DNA of 61,555 bases from Actinomycetes bacterium (GCA_021819205.1 JAKARV010000012.1:1-61555); one strand, 5' to 3'. Numbered from the stretch's first letter, positions 43,804 to 53,181 are shown. The notes: generated by a model from the letters alone, not told the origin. Numbers and translations: made by a program.

Positions 43804-44811
43804 ATGGACTCTGCTGATTCACTCTATTCATATCTAGCAGCGCGGGTAGCCCAAGAGCTCGGAGGCGCCGCATTTGTCCCGATCGACCCGGAACGGGAGG
43901 TCGAATGCGCGGACGTACTGAAGGTCGTGAGGGAGCGCGAAACGATGATTGTGGAGCGCTTCGAGCAGATTCGCGAGGTGGCCAACCGGCTTGATACGTA
44001 CTCCTTCCAGGTGAACCAGGTGCTGGAGGCGACCTCGAGCGTCGCCGAATCGATCGGAAGCCTTTTTGCCGTCAGCAAGGAGAGCAACGAGTCGCTGGTA
44101 GCGAGCGTAGACCGAGTCGTCGCCCTCTTGGTCGAGATCACCAAGATAGCGCGGGCTACCAACATCCTTGCTCTCAATGCCGCCATCGAAGCGAGCCGTT
44201 CGGGGGAGGATGGCAAGGGATTCAACGTGGTAGCGTCGGAGGTCAGGGAGGTGGCCAAACAGCTGCAGCTGCTCGGCAACGAGACCGCTCAGGAGTTGGT
44301 TGGAATTGGGCAGAATGCGCAGGCTTCGACGGAGCGGGCAGAAGGGCTCGGTTCCGAAGTGCACTCGCTGGAAGAGACGTGCGAGGATATCTCGCTGCTC
44401 TCCCGCGAACTCCGAGACCACACGACTCTTATGCAGTTGAGAACCACGCTGGAGACGCACCGGAACCATCTCAACACCGCGTCGCGCGAAGCATCGAAGC
44501 TGGGTGGCGCGATGGATCCGGCCAGGCTCCCGCTGGCTCTGGAGGCAGACTCGTGCCGCCTGGGCAAGTGGTACTCCGGCTCCCAGTCGCTTCCCTATCG
44601 CTCACTTCGCTCGTACAACGAGTTGAGCCCGCCCCACCAGGCACTTCACCGCAGTGCGGTTGCGGTCCTCGAGACCGCAAGAGCCGGGGATCCGGCAAAG
44701 CTGGTTCCGGTCTTGACCGGTGCAGAGGCTGCGGGAAAGAGCTTTGCCACTTGCCTGGAGAGCCTCATTGCGGAGATCGAGACGCCTTACCGTACTGCGT
44801 TCGGAGGCTAG
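43804..44811 (+). CDS. Soluble chemoreceptor-like protein with CZB zinc domain
   Basis: 335 residues, no membrane helix. Residues about 25-210 form a methyl-accepting type coiled coil with the signalling tip ([20 protein letters not shown], then [19 protein letters not shown]). The C terminus matches the chemoreceptor zinc-binding domain: His in THRNHLNTA, the D-C-x-LGKWY motif ([11 protein letters not shown]), and [12 protein letters not shown] domains sense zinc or oxidants and regulate chemoreceptors and diguanylate cyclases. No che genes are in the window, so it may act on the c-di-GMP enzyme next door. ATG 43804 has AGGA at good spacing. Confidence 0.85.
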   Translation: MDSADSLYSYLAARVAQELGGAAFVPIDPEREVECADVLKVVRERETMIVERFEQIREVANRLDTYSFQVNQVLEATSSVAESIGSLFAVSKESNESLVASVDRVVALLVEITKIARATNILALNAAIEASRSGEDGKGFNVVASEVREVAKQLQLLGNETAQELVGIGQNAQASTERAEGLGSEVHSLEETCEDISLLSRELRDHTTLMQLRTTLETHRNHLNTASREASKLGGAMDPARLPLALEADSCRLGKWYSGSQSLPYRSLRSYNELSPPHQALHRSAVAVLETARAGDPAKLVPVLTGAEAAGKSFATCLESLIAEIETPYRTAFGG

Positions 44812-44954
44812 CCGGCTTTCGCGGGTGGCTGCCTTGGAAAGTCCGTTCGATTTCTGCCATAGCTTCAACTTGGCAAGGTTAGCTCGTTTGCGCTATCTCG
44901 GGCGCAAAAGGCTATAAGGCAGATCGGCGGTTTCGCCTTGCATCCAAGCGGGCG

Positions 44955-45653
44955 TTATCCAATCTCGGCCGGTCCGGATAACGCGACCCGGCAGCAGGCG
45001 GCAGCCGGATCCTTGGCGAGGAGCGATACCGAGGCGCCATTGCCTACTACCCCCTCGACAAGTCCTTCCAGCAAACCACGATGGAGTTCGCAGATCGTTG
45101 TTGGATCTTGGGATGCCGCTTCGGCAAAGGGGCACACCTCTAAAATGAACGCTGGGCCCGCGGAACCGATATCGTCTCTGGGGCTATACCCGCCGACCGC
45201 CAGGTCGCTGTTGAGGACGCCGACTAGTTCCATCCCCTGATAAGACTCCGCCTTTGCCCGCTTCAAGCCCGCCTCGCGCCCTACCTCACGGGCGCTTCGG
45301 CCGCTTTTGATCATCTCGACCAGCCATAGAACTATGGTGCGGTAGGGATTGCCGGTTCCCCAGAGGCCGGAGACGCCGGGGTTGATGGAATAAAGCAGCC
45401 GCGGCCTTCCCGGAAGAGTACGACGCTCTCGCCTGGCAAGGATCAAGCCGGCCTCGACGAGAACCGCCAAATGCTGGCGTACCGCGTTGTGATGCACGTT
45501 CAGATGGGCGGTCAGCTCCTCGACGTCCAGGTAGCGCTGGGAGTCAGCGATGAAGCGGAACAACCGGAAGCGGGTTGGATCGCCGAGAGCCTTTGCCCTT
45601 AGTTGAACCTCGCTCTCTGCATCCCGCGGCGGTCGCGGTAGTGGCGTCTTCAT
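44955..45653 (-). CDS. SufR-like winged-helix regulator with C-terminal cysteines
   Basis: 232 residues. The N-terminal ArsR/DeoR-like HTH (LGDPTRFRLFRFIAD, then HLNVHHNAVRQHLAVLVEAG) is followed by a ligand domain with Cys residues in EVCPFAEAAS, TTICELHRG and AACCRVAL. That pattern is found in SufR-like regulators that bind an iron-sulphur cluster. The palindrome TTCTAG...GGAA lies five bases ahead of its start, between it and the divergent hemerythrin gene, and recurs at 48043. It is probably autoregulated and responds to NO, oxygen or Fe-S status. Confidence 0.85.
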   Translation of the reverse strand: MKTPLPRPPRDAESEVQLRAKALGDPTRFRLFRFIADSQRYLDVEELTAHLNVHHNAVRQHLAVLVEAGLILARRERRTLPGRPRLLYSINPGVSGLWGTGNPYRTIVLWLVEMIKSGRSAREVGREAGLKRAKAESYQGMELVGVLNSDLAVGGYSPRDDIGSAGPAFILEVCPFAEAASQDPTTICELHRGLLEGLVEGVVGNGASVSLLAKDPAAACCRVALSGPAEIG

Positions 45654-45657
45654 ATAT

Positions 45658-45675
45658 TTCTAGCTTAGACTGGAA
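45658..45675. promoter_or_regulatory. Palindromic operator, copy 1
   Basis: TTCTAGCTTAGACTGGAA, an imperfect version of the site at 48043-48060 (14 of 18 bases the same). It lies in the 68-bp gap between the Cys-rich regulator and the hemerythrin-like gene. Confidence 0.7.
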
Positions 45676-45721
45676 ATTGGTTCTGGTTCTTCGGCGCGGA
45701 CCAGGGAGGGAGGTCGACAGG

Positions 45722-46438
45722 ATGGTGACCGGGTCTCAAGCCTACCAAACGATGCTTGACCACCATGAGCTTCTGGAGCGCGAACTTGCGCTGCGGCTAG
45801 GCGAGATCGAACGCCGGATCGCGGGGGGGCAGGGCGGTTCGGAAATTGCCAAGACGGCGTTCCTCGCCTACCTCGAGTCGGAGATCTTCCCCCACGCCAT
45901 CGCCGAGGAGTACACCATCTACGAGGCTGCCCGGGCCGCGAGCGGATTTTCGGCAACCGTGGACGAGCTGCTCCAAGAACACCGGGCATTGGAAGAGGCG
46001 GCGATTCAGCTCCTCCAAGCCGAGGAGGCTCGCGAGATCGCCGAGATCGCCGGCGAAACTGTCGCCGATTTCTCCAGCCACGTGGCCAAAGAGAACAACC
46101 TCCTTCACCTTCTCCTTGAACGGGACGGTGCCGGCCTTCCTCGGTTGCTGGCAGCGATGGAGCAGCTCTATGTAGCGGCAAAAGTGCCCTCGCCTCCGGG
46201 CAAGCGCGATCTCGAAGCGGACCTTGCCCGGCTCCTCCTTGACTACGCCACTGCAACCGCGAATGCCGGACTGAGAGAGGAGGCGGCAAAAACGGTGGCC
46301 TCTGCCTGGGCGCTGTTGCAACATGACCGTCCCGATCTTGCGGCCGAGGCCGCCCGGAGGCTCCACCGGATCGCTGGCGGCGGCTCCCAATCGGTGGCTT
46401 CGCGCCGTTCGTTGGATCCGGAGGAGGCCCTCACCTAA
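45722..46438 (+). CDS. Hemerythrin-like HHE domain protein
   Basis: 238 residues. The four-helix HHE pattern is present: LDHHELLERELALR near residue 13, EIFPHAIAEEYTIYE near 57, LLQEHRALEEAA near 85, and SSHVAKENNLLHLLLE near 119. These His and Glu residues would bind a di-iron site, used to bind O2 or NO or to supply iron for cluster repair. ATG at 45722 has GGGAGGGAGG upstream. Its TAA is followed in the same frame by a DUF2249 domain, so the two may once have been one protein. Confidence 0.82.
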   Translation: MVTGSQAYQTMLDHHELLERELALRLGEIERRIAGGQGGSEIAKTAFLAYLESEIFPHAIAEEYTIYEAARAASGFSATVDELLQEHRALEEAAIQLLQAEEAREIAEIAGETVADFSSHVAKENNLLHLLLERDGAGLPRLLAAMEQLYVAAKVPSPPGKRDLEADLARLLLDYATATANAGLREEAAKTVASAWALLQHDRPDLAAEAARRLHRIAGGGSQSVASRRSLDPEEALT

Positions 46439-46453
46439 CTAGACGTTCGGCGC

Positions 46454-46651
46454 ATGGCTCCAACGCGGAGGCACGCCGAGATCTTCGGGCGCTACGCCTC
46501 CCTGGACCGGGGGGAAGTTTTTGTGCTCGTGAACGACCATGATCCCAGGCCTCTCCAGTACCAGTTCGAGGCCGAGCACGGTGGCGCCTACACCTGGGAC
46601 TACCTGGAGATTGGACCAAAGGTCTGGAAAGTCAGGATCGAACGCCGCTAG
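46454..46651 (+). CDS. DUF2249 domain protein
   Basis: 65 residues from ATG 46454, with the DUF2249 signature RHAEIFGRYASLDRGEVFVL, NDHDPRPLQYQFE and WDYLEIGPKVWKVRIERR. The family's usual first residues (LDVR) are encoded just upstream, directly after the hemerythrin stop and in its frame, but without a start codon. No ribosome binding site is visible, so translation may depend on coupling or readthrough. DUF2249 proteins travel with NO reductases and hemerythrins; the function is unknown. It overlaps the convergent membrane protein gene by 20 bp. Confidence 0.8.
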   Translation: MAPTRRHAEIFGRYASLDRGEVFVLVNDHDPRPLQYQFEAEHGGAYTWDYLEIGPKVWKVRIERR

Positions 46652-47990
46652 CGCCGCTTCGCGCGGAGCCTTTCGCGCGAAGCCTTGCCGATGTCTTCCA
46701 CGGTACTACGGAGAGATTCCCAACCGTTGCCACTCCGGCACCGGCCAGAAGAGTTCCGCCAGCTCCGAGCAGGTCCGAAGAAGAGATGGCGAACCCGAGC
46801 GACGCCGAAGCCACTCCGGCTGCCGCAAGCAGGTAGGAGGCCACAGCCAGCCGGTGATCGTAGAGATCTCCGAAGACAAGCTGTCTTCCATGGACGTTGG
46901 TACGCAATCCCAAGGCACGGAGCTTCTGCCAGAGCACAAAGGGGACGATCTTGTAGAGGTGTCCGAGAAGGGCGATGAGCAGCCACCCGCCACCAGCCGC
47001 CACTGCAGCCGCCGCAAGCGCCACTCCAAAATGGTGATTGTGGCCGATCTCGATAGCTGCGCCGATCGCCAAAGCCACACCGGACACCATTGCGACTTCG
47101 GCGGTCGCCACGAAGGCAAGGTATAGGTCAGCTGGCCTTCGCCGGTGCCGGACTTTATTGGCGAGCGATACCACGTGGGCGCCGAGACCGACGATCACCA
47201 CGGCTCCTCCAGCCCAACCCAGGGCGGAGACCCCGAAGAGGAGGGAGGGGGAGAGCAACAGGACGCCGATTGGGATCGCGAGGACCGCAACCGTTCCCGC
47301 CCGCTGCTCCTTGGGGGCGTGGGAGAGAAGAAACATCGGCACCAATTTTTCGCTAACGCTGGCGTAGGTGAGGCCGAGCCAGGCAAGCAGGCCGATCGAA
47401 GCGTGCGCCAGCAGCAAGTGCCCGCTGAGATCGAACCAGGCTCCGCTCCGATCGGCAACGTATACGCCCCCAAAGGCGCCGGTGGCCGCCAGTCCGGCGA
47501 TGGCGATCCTAAGACCGGTTACTGGCGCTCCCTTTCCGTGGACCCCAAGCGGGGTCCAGAGGTTGACCACAAGAAAGGCGATGGCGAGTGCGGCGCAAAC
47601 ACCGCCCACCTCTACCAGCGCTTCAACTCCACTGGCGAAACCGATGGGGAGCAGCCACGACCCCAGGAGCCAGCTGGCGAAAGTGAACCGGGCGAGCGGC
47701 ACCGATCGGAGGGGGCACTGGGTTAGCACCGGAACGAACTGGTGGATGGCGCCCAAAACGCCCATCGACAGCGTGGCGAGCATGCCGAGGTGGGCGGCGG
47801 CAATCACCGGGTCTTGCGTCGGGTCGACCACGGCGGCGGAGCTGGTGAGGCTGAGCGCAACTCCGCACGCGACCAGGCCAGCAAGCGCGAGGGAGAAGAA
47901 CGTCAGCGGGATCGATGGCGGAGGCGTGTTAGTCGAAAGCCCCAGTTGCCGTCCTGTCGAAAGTTCCGGTTCCACCGCCCGGTTTGCCAT
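46632..47990 (-). CDS. Multi-pass membrane protein with conserved His, heme-copper oxidase/NnrS-like
   Basis: 452 residues with about twelve membrane helices. Intramembrane His residues recur: AAHLGMLATLSMGVLGAIHQF (His67, His83), DLSGHLLLAHASIG, IGHNHHFGVAL and LLGHLYKIVPFVLW. The spacing recalls heme-binding oxidase subunit I and NnrS-like proteins found near NO-response genes. The exact family is not settled from sequence. Transcribed divergently from the second DUF2249 gene, with the palindromic operator between them. The last 25 residues are basic. Confidence 0.7.
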   Translation of the reverse strand: MANRAVEPELSTGRQLGLSTNTPPPSIPLTFFSLALAGLVACGVALSLTSSAAVVDPTQDPVIAAAHLGMLATLSMGVLGAIHQFVPVLTQCPLRSVPLARFTFASWLLGSWLLPIGFASGVEALVEVGGVCAALAIAFLVVNLWTPLGVHGKGAPVTGLRIAIAGLAATGAFGGVYVADRSGAWFDLSGHLLLAHASIGLLAWLGLTYASVSEKLVPMFLLSHAPKEQRAGTVAVLAIPIGVLLLSPSLLFGVSALGWAGGAVVIVGLGAHVVSLANKVRHRRRPADLYLAFVATAEVAMVSGVALAIGAAIEIGHNHHFGVALAAAAVAAGGGWLLIALLGHLYKIVPFVLWQKLRALGLRTNVHGRQLVFGDLYDHRLAVASYLLAAAGVASASLGFAISSSDLLGAGGTLLAGAGVATVGNLSVVPWKTSARLRAKGSARSGASGVRS

Positions 47991-48042
47991 CTTGCCCTCC
48001 CTTGGACCAAAGCGGTGGGTTTCCCGCTTGAGTAGAGAATAG

Positions 48043-48060
48043 TTCTAGTGTAGACTAGAA
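48043..48060. promoter_or_regulatory. Palindromic operator, copy 2
   Basis: TTCTAGTGTAGACTAGAA, a perfect 7-bp inverted repeat (TTCTAGT/ACTAGAA) with a 4-bp centre. It lies between the divergent membrane protein and DUF2249 genes and matches the site at 45658. Likely bound by the Cys-rich HTH regulator at 44955. Confidence 0.78.
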
Positions 48061-48085
48061 AAACAACTCTAGGGAGGTTGGATCG

Positions 48086-48313
48086 ATGGCGGTAGTCGAT
48101 GCCCGGGCCGTGATTGCCGAGGGGGGCGAGCCGTTCGACATGATCATGGCGGCGGTCGCCGGTCTTGAGAGTGGCGAGGAGCTTGTGGTGCTCGCTCCCT
48201 TCGAGCCGGTCCCACTAGAGGGAGTCCTCGCCTCGGAGGGATTCGAGTACGAAGCCATCGCGATCGATGGCGGTGACTGGCGAACCATCTTCAGGAGGCG
48301 GGATGAAGGGTGA
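48086..48313 (+). CDS. DUF2249 domain protein (second copy)
   Basis: 75 residues: VDARAVIAEGGEPFDMIMAA, LESGEELVVLAPFEPVPLEG, GGDWRTIFRRR. This is the other common DUF2249 form. AGGGAGG lies upstream of the ATG. It overlaps the MIP18-like gene by 11 bases, so the two are co-translated, probably in Fe-S or NO stress repair. Confidence 0.83.
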   Translation: MAVVDARAVIAEGGEPFDMIMAAVAGLESGEELVVLAPFEPVPLEGVLASEGFEYEAIAIDGGDWRTIFRRRDEG

Positions 48314-48656
48314 ACCCGCGGCCGTCACCGCGAATGCTCGAACTCCCGGCGGCCGCGTGGTGGGGGCGTGGGACGCTCTCCGGACCGTCCTTGATCCGGA
48401 GCTTTGCCTAGATATCGTAAGTCTGGGCCTGGTGTACCGGGTCGCGGAGGAGCAGGATCGGCTGGTGGTGGAGATGACCCTCACCACACCGGGCTGCCCC
48501 GCTTCGGAGAGCCTGCCGCTCATGGCGGAGCAGGCGCTCACTCTCGCATTGGGGAGCGGAGCCGCGGAGGTTCATCTCGTCTGGGAGCCTCCATGGGATC
48601 CCCGCATGATCGGCGAGGCAGCAGCAGTGGCTTCCCCGCAGCTTCGCCGCCGGTAG
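48303..48656 (+). CDS. MIP18/DUF59 family Fe-S assembly-like protein
   Basis: 117 residues. The family pattern VLDPELCLDIVSLGLVYRV near residues 28-46 and MTLTTPGCPASESLPLMAEQ near 58-78 are clear, including the conserved Cys of TTPGCP. The WEPPWDPRMI end is typical. Members (PaaD, SufT, MIP18) help iron-sulphur cluster maturation. ATG 48303 has AGGAGGCGGG upstream. Confidence 0.88.
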   Translation: MKGEPAAVTANARTPGGRVVGAWDALRTVLDPELCLDIVSLGLVYRVAEEQDRLVVEMTLTTPGCPASESLPLMAEQALTLALGSGAAEVHLVWEPPWDPRMIGEAAAVASPQLRRR

Positions 48657-48675
48657 TCCGCCGCAGTCGGCTTGG

Positions 48676-51600
48676 CTACCGGTTCGAAGTCGATGGGAGC
48701 GGAGCAAGCAGGGCGGAGATGTCCTCAGGCGAGAACTTGGCCAGGTGTGCCTCCGCCTTGTCGAGGATCCCGGCCGCCAGCTCGGCCTTGTACTCCTGCA
48801 TCGCCACGATCCGTTCCTCTATGCTGCCGTCCACGATCAACTTGTAGACGAAGACCGGCTTGATTTGGCCAATGCGGTGTGCGCGGTCGGTGGCTTGGTC
48901 TTCGGCCGCAGGGTTCCACCACGGGTCGTAGTGGATCACCGTGTCGGCTGCCGTCAGGTTCAGCCCTACGCCGCCGGCTTTGAGGCTTATCAGGAAGAGG
49001 GGAACCTCGAGATCCTGGAACCGTCGTACCGGCGTAACCCGGTCCCGGGTATCCCCTCGGAGCTCCACATACGCGATCGCTGCTTGGTCAAGGTCCGTTT
49101 TGATCAGGTCGAGCATCCCGGTGAACTGCGAGAACAAGAGGATGCGCCGGCCGTCCTCGATCAACTCGGGGAGCATCTCCATGAGCGCGGTGCGCTTTGC
49201 CGAGGACACCGCCGGCTTTGTCGCTGCGCTCTTGAGCAGGCGAGGATCGCAGCACACCTGCCGCAGCTTGAGCAGCGCATCCAGGATTATGATTTGGCTG
49301 CGTTCGAAGCCCCTTGCCCTGATCTCATCCCGGATCCTCTTGTCCATCGCTAACCTTACCGATTCGTACAGGTCGCGCTGGGCGCCTCCGATCTCGATCG
49401 GTACGACGATAATCGTCTTGGGAGGAAGCTCCGTTGCAACCTGGGACTTCTGCCGCCTGAGGATGAAGGGTCGCAATCTCGTGGCCAGCAGGTCGAGCCG
49501 CTCGCGGTTGCGGTGACGCTCGATCGGTGTCGACCAGGTCTGGCGAAAGGCGCCGTGGTCCCCAAGAAAGCCGGGGAGGAGGAAGTCGAAGAGCGACCAG
49601 AGCTCGCTCAGATGATTCTCCACCGGGGTTCCAGTGAGGCATAGCCGGTGCTCGGCCTCGATTCTCCTCACCGCCTGTGCGGTCTTCGTCCGCGCGTTCT
49701 TGACATGCTGTGCCTCGTCGAGCACGATGGTGTGGAACTTGAACTTGGCAAGGCGCTCTCGATCTCTCCAGATCAACGGGTAGGTCGTGATCACCAGGTC
49801 GTGTTCGGGGATGCGCTCGGCGGCCTCGTTCCGGTCGCTGCCGTGGAGAGCGATAGCGGCGAGTCCGGGCGTGAAACGGCTCGCCTCGTCCATCCAGGTG
49901 TTGACCAGGGAAGTAGGAACGACTATCAGCGCCGGCTCCAGCAGCCGGCCAGCCTCCTTCTCGATGAGTAAATGCGCCAGAGTTTGCAAGGTCTTTCCAA
50001 GGCCCATGTCATCGGCAAGAATCCCCGAGAGCCGGTGCTCTCTCAGGAACTGCAGCCACGACACCCCGGCCAGCTGGTACGTGCGGAGGCTGGCGCACAA
50101 CCCGGCAGGGGGCACCACTACAGGAACTTCGGCTCCCCCCGGCAACAATCGGGCCAGCTCGAGCACCCGCTCCAGCCCGGAAACCTCCCAACCACCCTCC
50201 TCGGTGATCGTTTGCAACCGGTTTACATCAAGGTTCGACAGGCGCAAGTGTTTTGGATCCTGGGAGAGGAGGTCGACCAGGGTGGCGACGATGCGCTTCA
50301 GTCTGGATGCCTCGACCGCAATCGAGGGCTGCCCGTTGCGGCGAAGCGCCACCTTCTCGGTATCGCCGATCGTCTCGAGGCCCCTCGGGGATAACCAGCG
50401 GGCGTCCCTGGTGAACAGCTCGGCAAGCAGAGGCGGAAGGTCGACCCGTTCACCGTCTACCTCGACCCCGAGATCCAGGGAGAGTCCGCCTTCGGATCCG
50501 GAGATGTCGAGGAACCAGTTTGTGGCTTCGGCGTGGTAGTGGCGGAAGGTTGGATCAATGCTAACCTTCCAACCGGCATCGCGGAGAGCTGGTACCTCTT
50601 GGGGCACGAAGTCCGTCCACTCCGCTTCGGATGCGAAGCCAAAGAGCGGTCCGGATGGCATCTCCTCCAGGGATACTGTGCCTCGCAGATCGATCGGGCG
50701 GAGCCCGCTTGCAGATAGCGCTTCAAGAGCCCGTTCCTCGCCGGCGCGATCTCGTGCGACTTTCACCGCCTGCTCGCCGCCGGTGAATACGATCTCGTAG
50801 GCATCGTCAAGCGGCAGGGCGATGTCGCCGTAAACGAACTCGGGGAAGGCGAAGTCGATGGTAGCCGGGAGTTCCTGGAGGTAGCCGGGGACGTAAATTT
50901 GGGTTGCTTCCAACCTCAACCTCGGCTGTAGCTGGGCGTCGATAATCGGTAGCTGGGCCGTGACGCTCTCCAAGGGGCGTGGAATCGAATGATCCGATGG
51001 TGGCAGGAGGCGGTTGATCGCCGCCACCTCGGGAGGATTGAGCGGTGGAGCGGATAGCAGCTTGGAGACGATCTCAACCGGAGCGCCGGTCCGCACTTCG
51101 CCGAGCTCCCGAGTTTCGGAGTCGACGTAGAGAACCTCACTCTCCAGGTTGACGAGGACGGTGGCTCGTGGCGTGGTGATAAGGTCGGCCACCTGCTCTC
51201 CACTCCGCAATAGCGCCCATGCGAGTTGCCCCTGTCGCGGGTCGCCCCACGAGAGCGGTCCAGCAAGATCGGGTCCGCTGTAGAGCCGGCCAGTAGCGGA
51301 TAGCAGCTCGATGACGTGCCTACCCCGCCCGGAATCGAGCCGTATCTGCGGCCCTCCCTGACCAAAACGGGGGGTCTCCAGCCATAAAGTTCGGATTGCG
51401 GCGAGGTCGTCTTTGTCGATGAACCTGGGGCGAACTCGGAGTGCCGCAAGATAGTTCGACCATGGCTCGAGCCCCGAGGGTTCACCACTCTTCTTCAAGC
51501 GCGCCTTGTAGGTGATAAGGTACGGTGCCCGCCAGGCTTTCGCGGGGAAGAGATGCCACAGCAACACGTGACTCTGGGCCGTTGGCTTGGACGGTGCCGC

Positions 51601-51936
51601 TGGCTCAAGCCGGCTTTGGAACTCCTTCAGCCAGCTTTCAAAGTTGGGGCGGAGTGTGTCCAAAGAACCGGCATCCGCGGCGGCGACCGCCCTCAACGCC
51701 ACCGCCGCGCCGTGTTTGCAGTTTACCCCAACGGGGCAGGTGCAGACGGATACGAGCCGACCCGAACGGCGGTAGAGCACCACCCGATAGGGCATCGGCC
51801 GAGAACCGGCTACGTAAGCGGAGATCTCTGATTTTTCCAGTTCGAGCTCGGTCACTTCTCCGACGTAGCGTCTGCCCTTCTCCAGCTCCTTGGCGCTAAA
51901 AGTGGCGTACAGATCGGCCATCGCCATGGCAAACAC
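48676..51936 (-). CDS. SWIM zinc finger SNF2-family helicase
   Basis: 1086 residues. A SWIM finger at residues 65-75 (C65-x-C67...C73-x-H75, CTCPVGVNCKH) comes first. A long middle region of the bacterial SNF2 type follows, then the RecA-like motor. Motor motifs are ADDMGLGKTLQTLAHL (Walker A, near residue 640), VLDEAQHVKNA (motif II), LTGTPVENHLSELWSL (III) and AHRIGQIKPVFVYKL (VI). It is a DNA-dependent ATPase, like HelD/RapA-type remodelers. A GTG at 51936 is chosen because GGAGG lies 7 bases upstream. It is transcribed against the Fe-S genes. Confidence 0.95.
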   Translation of the reverse strand: MFAMAMADLYATFSAKELEKGRRYVGEVTELELEKSEISAYVAGSRPMPYRVVLYRRSGRLVSVCTCPVGVNCKHGAAVALRAVAAADAGSLDTLRPNFESWLKEFQSRLEPAAPSKPTAQSHVLLWHLFPAKAWRAPYLITYKARLKKSGEPSGLEPWSNYLAALRVRPRFIDKDDLAAIRTLWLETPRFGQGGPQIRLDSGRGRHVIELLSATGRLYSGPDLAGPLSWGDPRQGQLAWALLRSGEQVADLITTPRATVLVNLESEVLYVDSETRELGEVRTGAPVEIVSKLLSAPPLNPPEVAAINRLLPPSDHSIPRPLESVTAQLPIIDAQLQPRLRLEATQIYVPGYLQELPATIDFAFPEFVYGDIALPLDDAYEIVFTGGEQAVKVARDRAGEERALEALSASGLRPIDLRGTVSLEEMPSGPLFGFASEAEWTDFVPQEVPALRDAGWKVSIDPTFRHYHAEATNWFLDISGSEGGLSLDLGVEVDGERVDLPPLLAELFTRDARWLSPRGLETIGDTEKVALRRNGQPSIAVEASRLKRIVATLVDLLSQDPKHLRLSNLDVNRLQTITEEGGWEVSGLERVLELARLLPGGAEVPVVVPPAGLCASLRTYQLAGVSWLQFLREHRLSGILADDMGLGKTLQTLAHLLIEKEAGRLLEPALIVVPTSLVNTWMDEASRFTPGLAAIALHGSDRNEAAERIPEHDLVITTYPLIWRDRERLAKFKFHTIVLDEAQHVKNARTKTAQAVRRIEAEHRLCLTGTPVENHLSELWSLFDFLLPGFLGDHGAFRQTWSTPIERHRNRERLDLLATRLRPFILRRQKSQVATELPPKTIIVVPIEIGGAQRDLYESVRLAMDKRIRDEIRARGFERSQIIILDALLKLRQVCCDPRLLKSAATKPAVSSAKRTALMEMLPELIEDGRRILLFSQFTGMLDLIKTDLDQAAIAYVELRGDTRDRVTPVRRFQDLEVPLFLISLKAGGVGLNLTAADTVIHYDPWWNPAAEDQATDRAHRIGQIKPVFVYKLIVDGSIEERIVAMQEYKAELAAGILDKAEAHLAKFSPEDISALLAPLPSTSNR

Positions 51937-52493
51937 GCCATTACCTCCTCAGTGAGTCAGTGCTTAAAGGCTAGAGAGGCAGAGCGCTGGATGGTTGAAG
52001 ATGGGCTTAGTCGCGACGCTTTTTTCTGGGGTGTGACTCCAGGCTTGGACGTTCTCGCTTATTTCGAGGCTGGAGATTCGGCCTTGGACGCCGAAGACGA
52101 GATTGCCGATGGCCTCTCCCTTTGCAAAGCTCTGCCACCTGGGCGGGTCAAGCGCCGATGACAACTTTTCCATCGTTTGCCCAAGGCCGCCATCCTTACC
52201 GTAAGCGAGGTGTTGTCGGGTCTCACCACTGTTGCACCACTTAGGGCACTCATTTCTTATCGAGCCGCTGCCCAACGATGGCGTTGTGGGCAATCACCAG
52301 CTTCACGGGATCTGGCTCGGGGCGGATACGGGCCAGATCTATACGGGGAAGATCCGGTTGCTTCGCCAGAACTGCTGCAGTTGCTAAACGGCTGTTAGAC
52401 CTCCTTGAACAGCGATGTTGCATCCTGCCCTACTTCCTGAAGTGACGTGTCGCGGTCAAGCTTGTTGATGGAAAGTCGTTGCATTGGCGTGTG

Positions 52494-52510
52494 AAGCCAT
52501 CTTTGCACTC
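52494..52510. repeat. 17-bp direct repeat, copy 1
   Basis: AAGCCATCTTTGCACTC, identical to 52631-52647. The spacing is 137 bp. A further degenerate relative (GTCCAACCACGAGCAC) lies near 52778. Not regular enough for a CRISPR array. Confidence 0.7.
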
Positions 52511-52630
52511 CGCAAATGAGCGTTGGTATCTGCCGAAATGGCAATCAAGTTGATAGCCATGATCAGCCGCTCCGCGAAGACGCCATTTTGTCATCAGGTT
52601 TGGGAGCGCCCCCTTGGCCGCATTGTTGTC

Positions 52631-52647
52631 AAGCCATCTTTGCACTC
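52631..52647. repeat. 17-bp direct repeat, copy 2
   Basis: AAGCCATCTTTGCACTC, identical to 52494-52510. Confidence 0.7.
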
Positions 52648-53161
52648 GCTGAGCATGTTCCGGCTGGGGAAACGAGTACTGATTTGCGATTCCAGTGGGC
52701 TGGGTTGGTGGCGCAGCCTGGTTTGTGGCCATAGGCGTGGCAGGCACTGGAGACCGGCGTGGCTTGGATGGGTTTGTTGTCCAACCACGAGCACATACGG
52801 AGTGCATCGCCGGGGATTCACGGGTACGGCGTCGCGTTTGGGTTTGGTGATTGAAAGGGCGAACCAGGCGATAGTGGCTGAGTTGGTGGCCGGGGGCTAC
52901 ACGAGCTGGACTGGGGTGTCAAACCCCACTTGGTCAGCGTCTGCAAGCTGCACGGGCGCCTCGCCGAGCGACCTTGCAACCTTCGACTGCCTCGATTTCG
53001 TTTTTGAACTCTACGGGAAATAGCCGATTCCACGATCGGGCGAGTTGAAGGGTGCCGCGCGGGTCAGCGGACGGACGGCCTTGTGTTCGCTGTCGTCGGC
53101 TTAAGGCGCGCGTCTACACCTTTGTAGATGGCAAAACTCGCAGTTGTCTCCATGATGAGGG

Positions 53162-53181
53162 TTACGGGCGTTTGCCCGTAA
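53162..53181 (+). promoter_or_regulatory. Leader hairpin before SipW-type secreted protein
   Basis: TTACGGGC and GCCCGTAA form a perfect 8-bp stem with loop GTTT. It ends 17 bases before the GTG start and just ahead of AAGGAAGGAG. It could stabilise the mRNA or regulate ribosome access; it has no T tract. Confidence 0.6.

Noticed and set aside
52523-53023. 166-codon ORF in the gene-poor strip
   Set aside because: No domain, no ribosome binding site, and composition unlike neighbouring genes.
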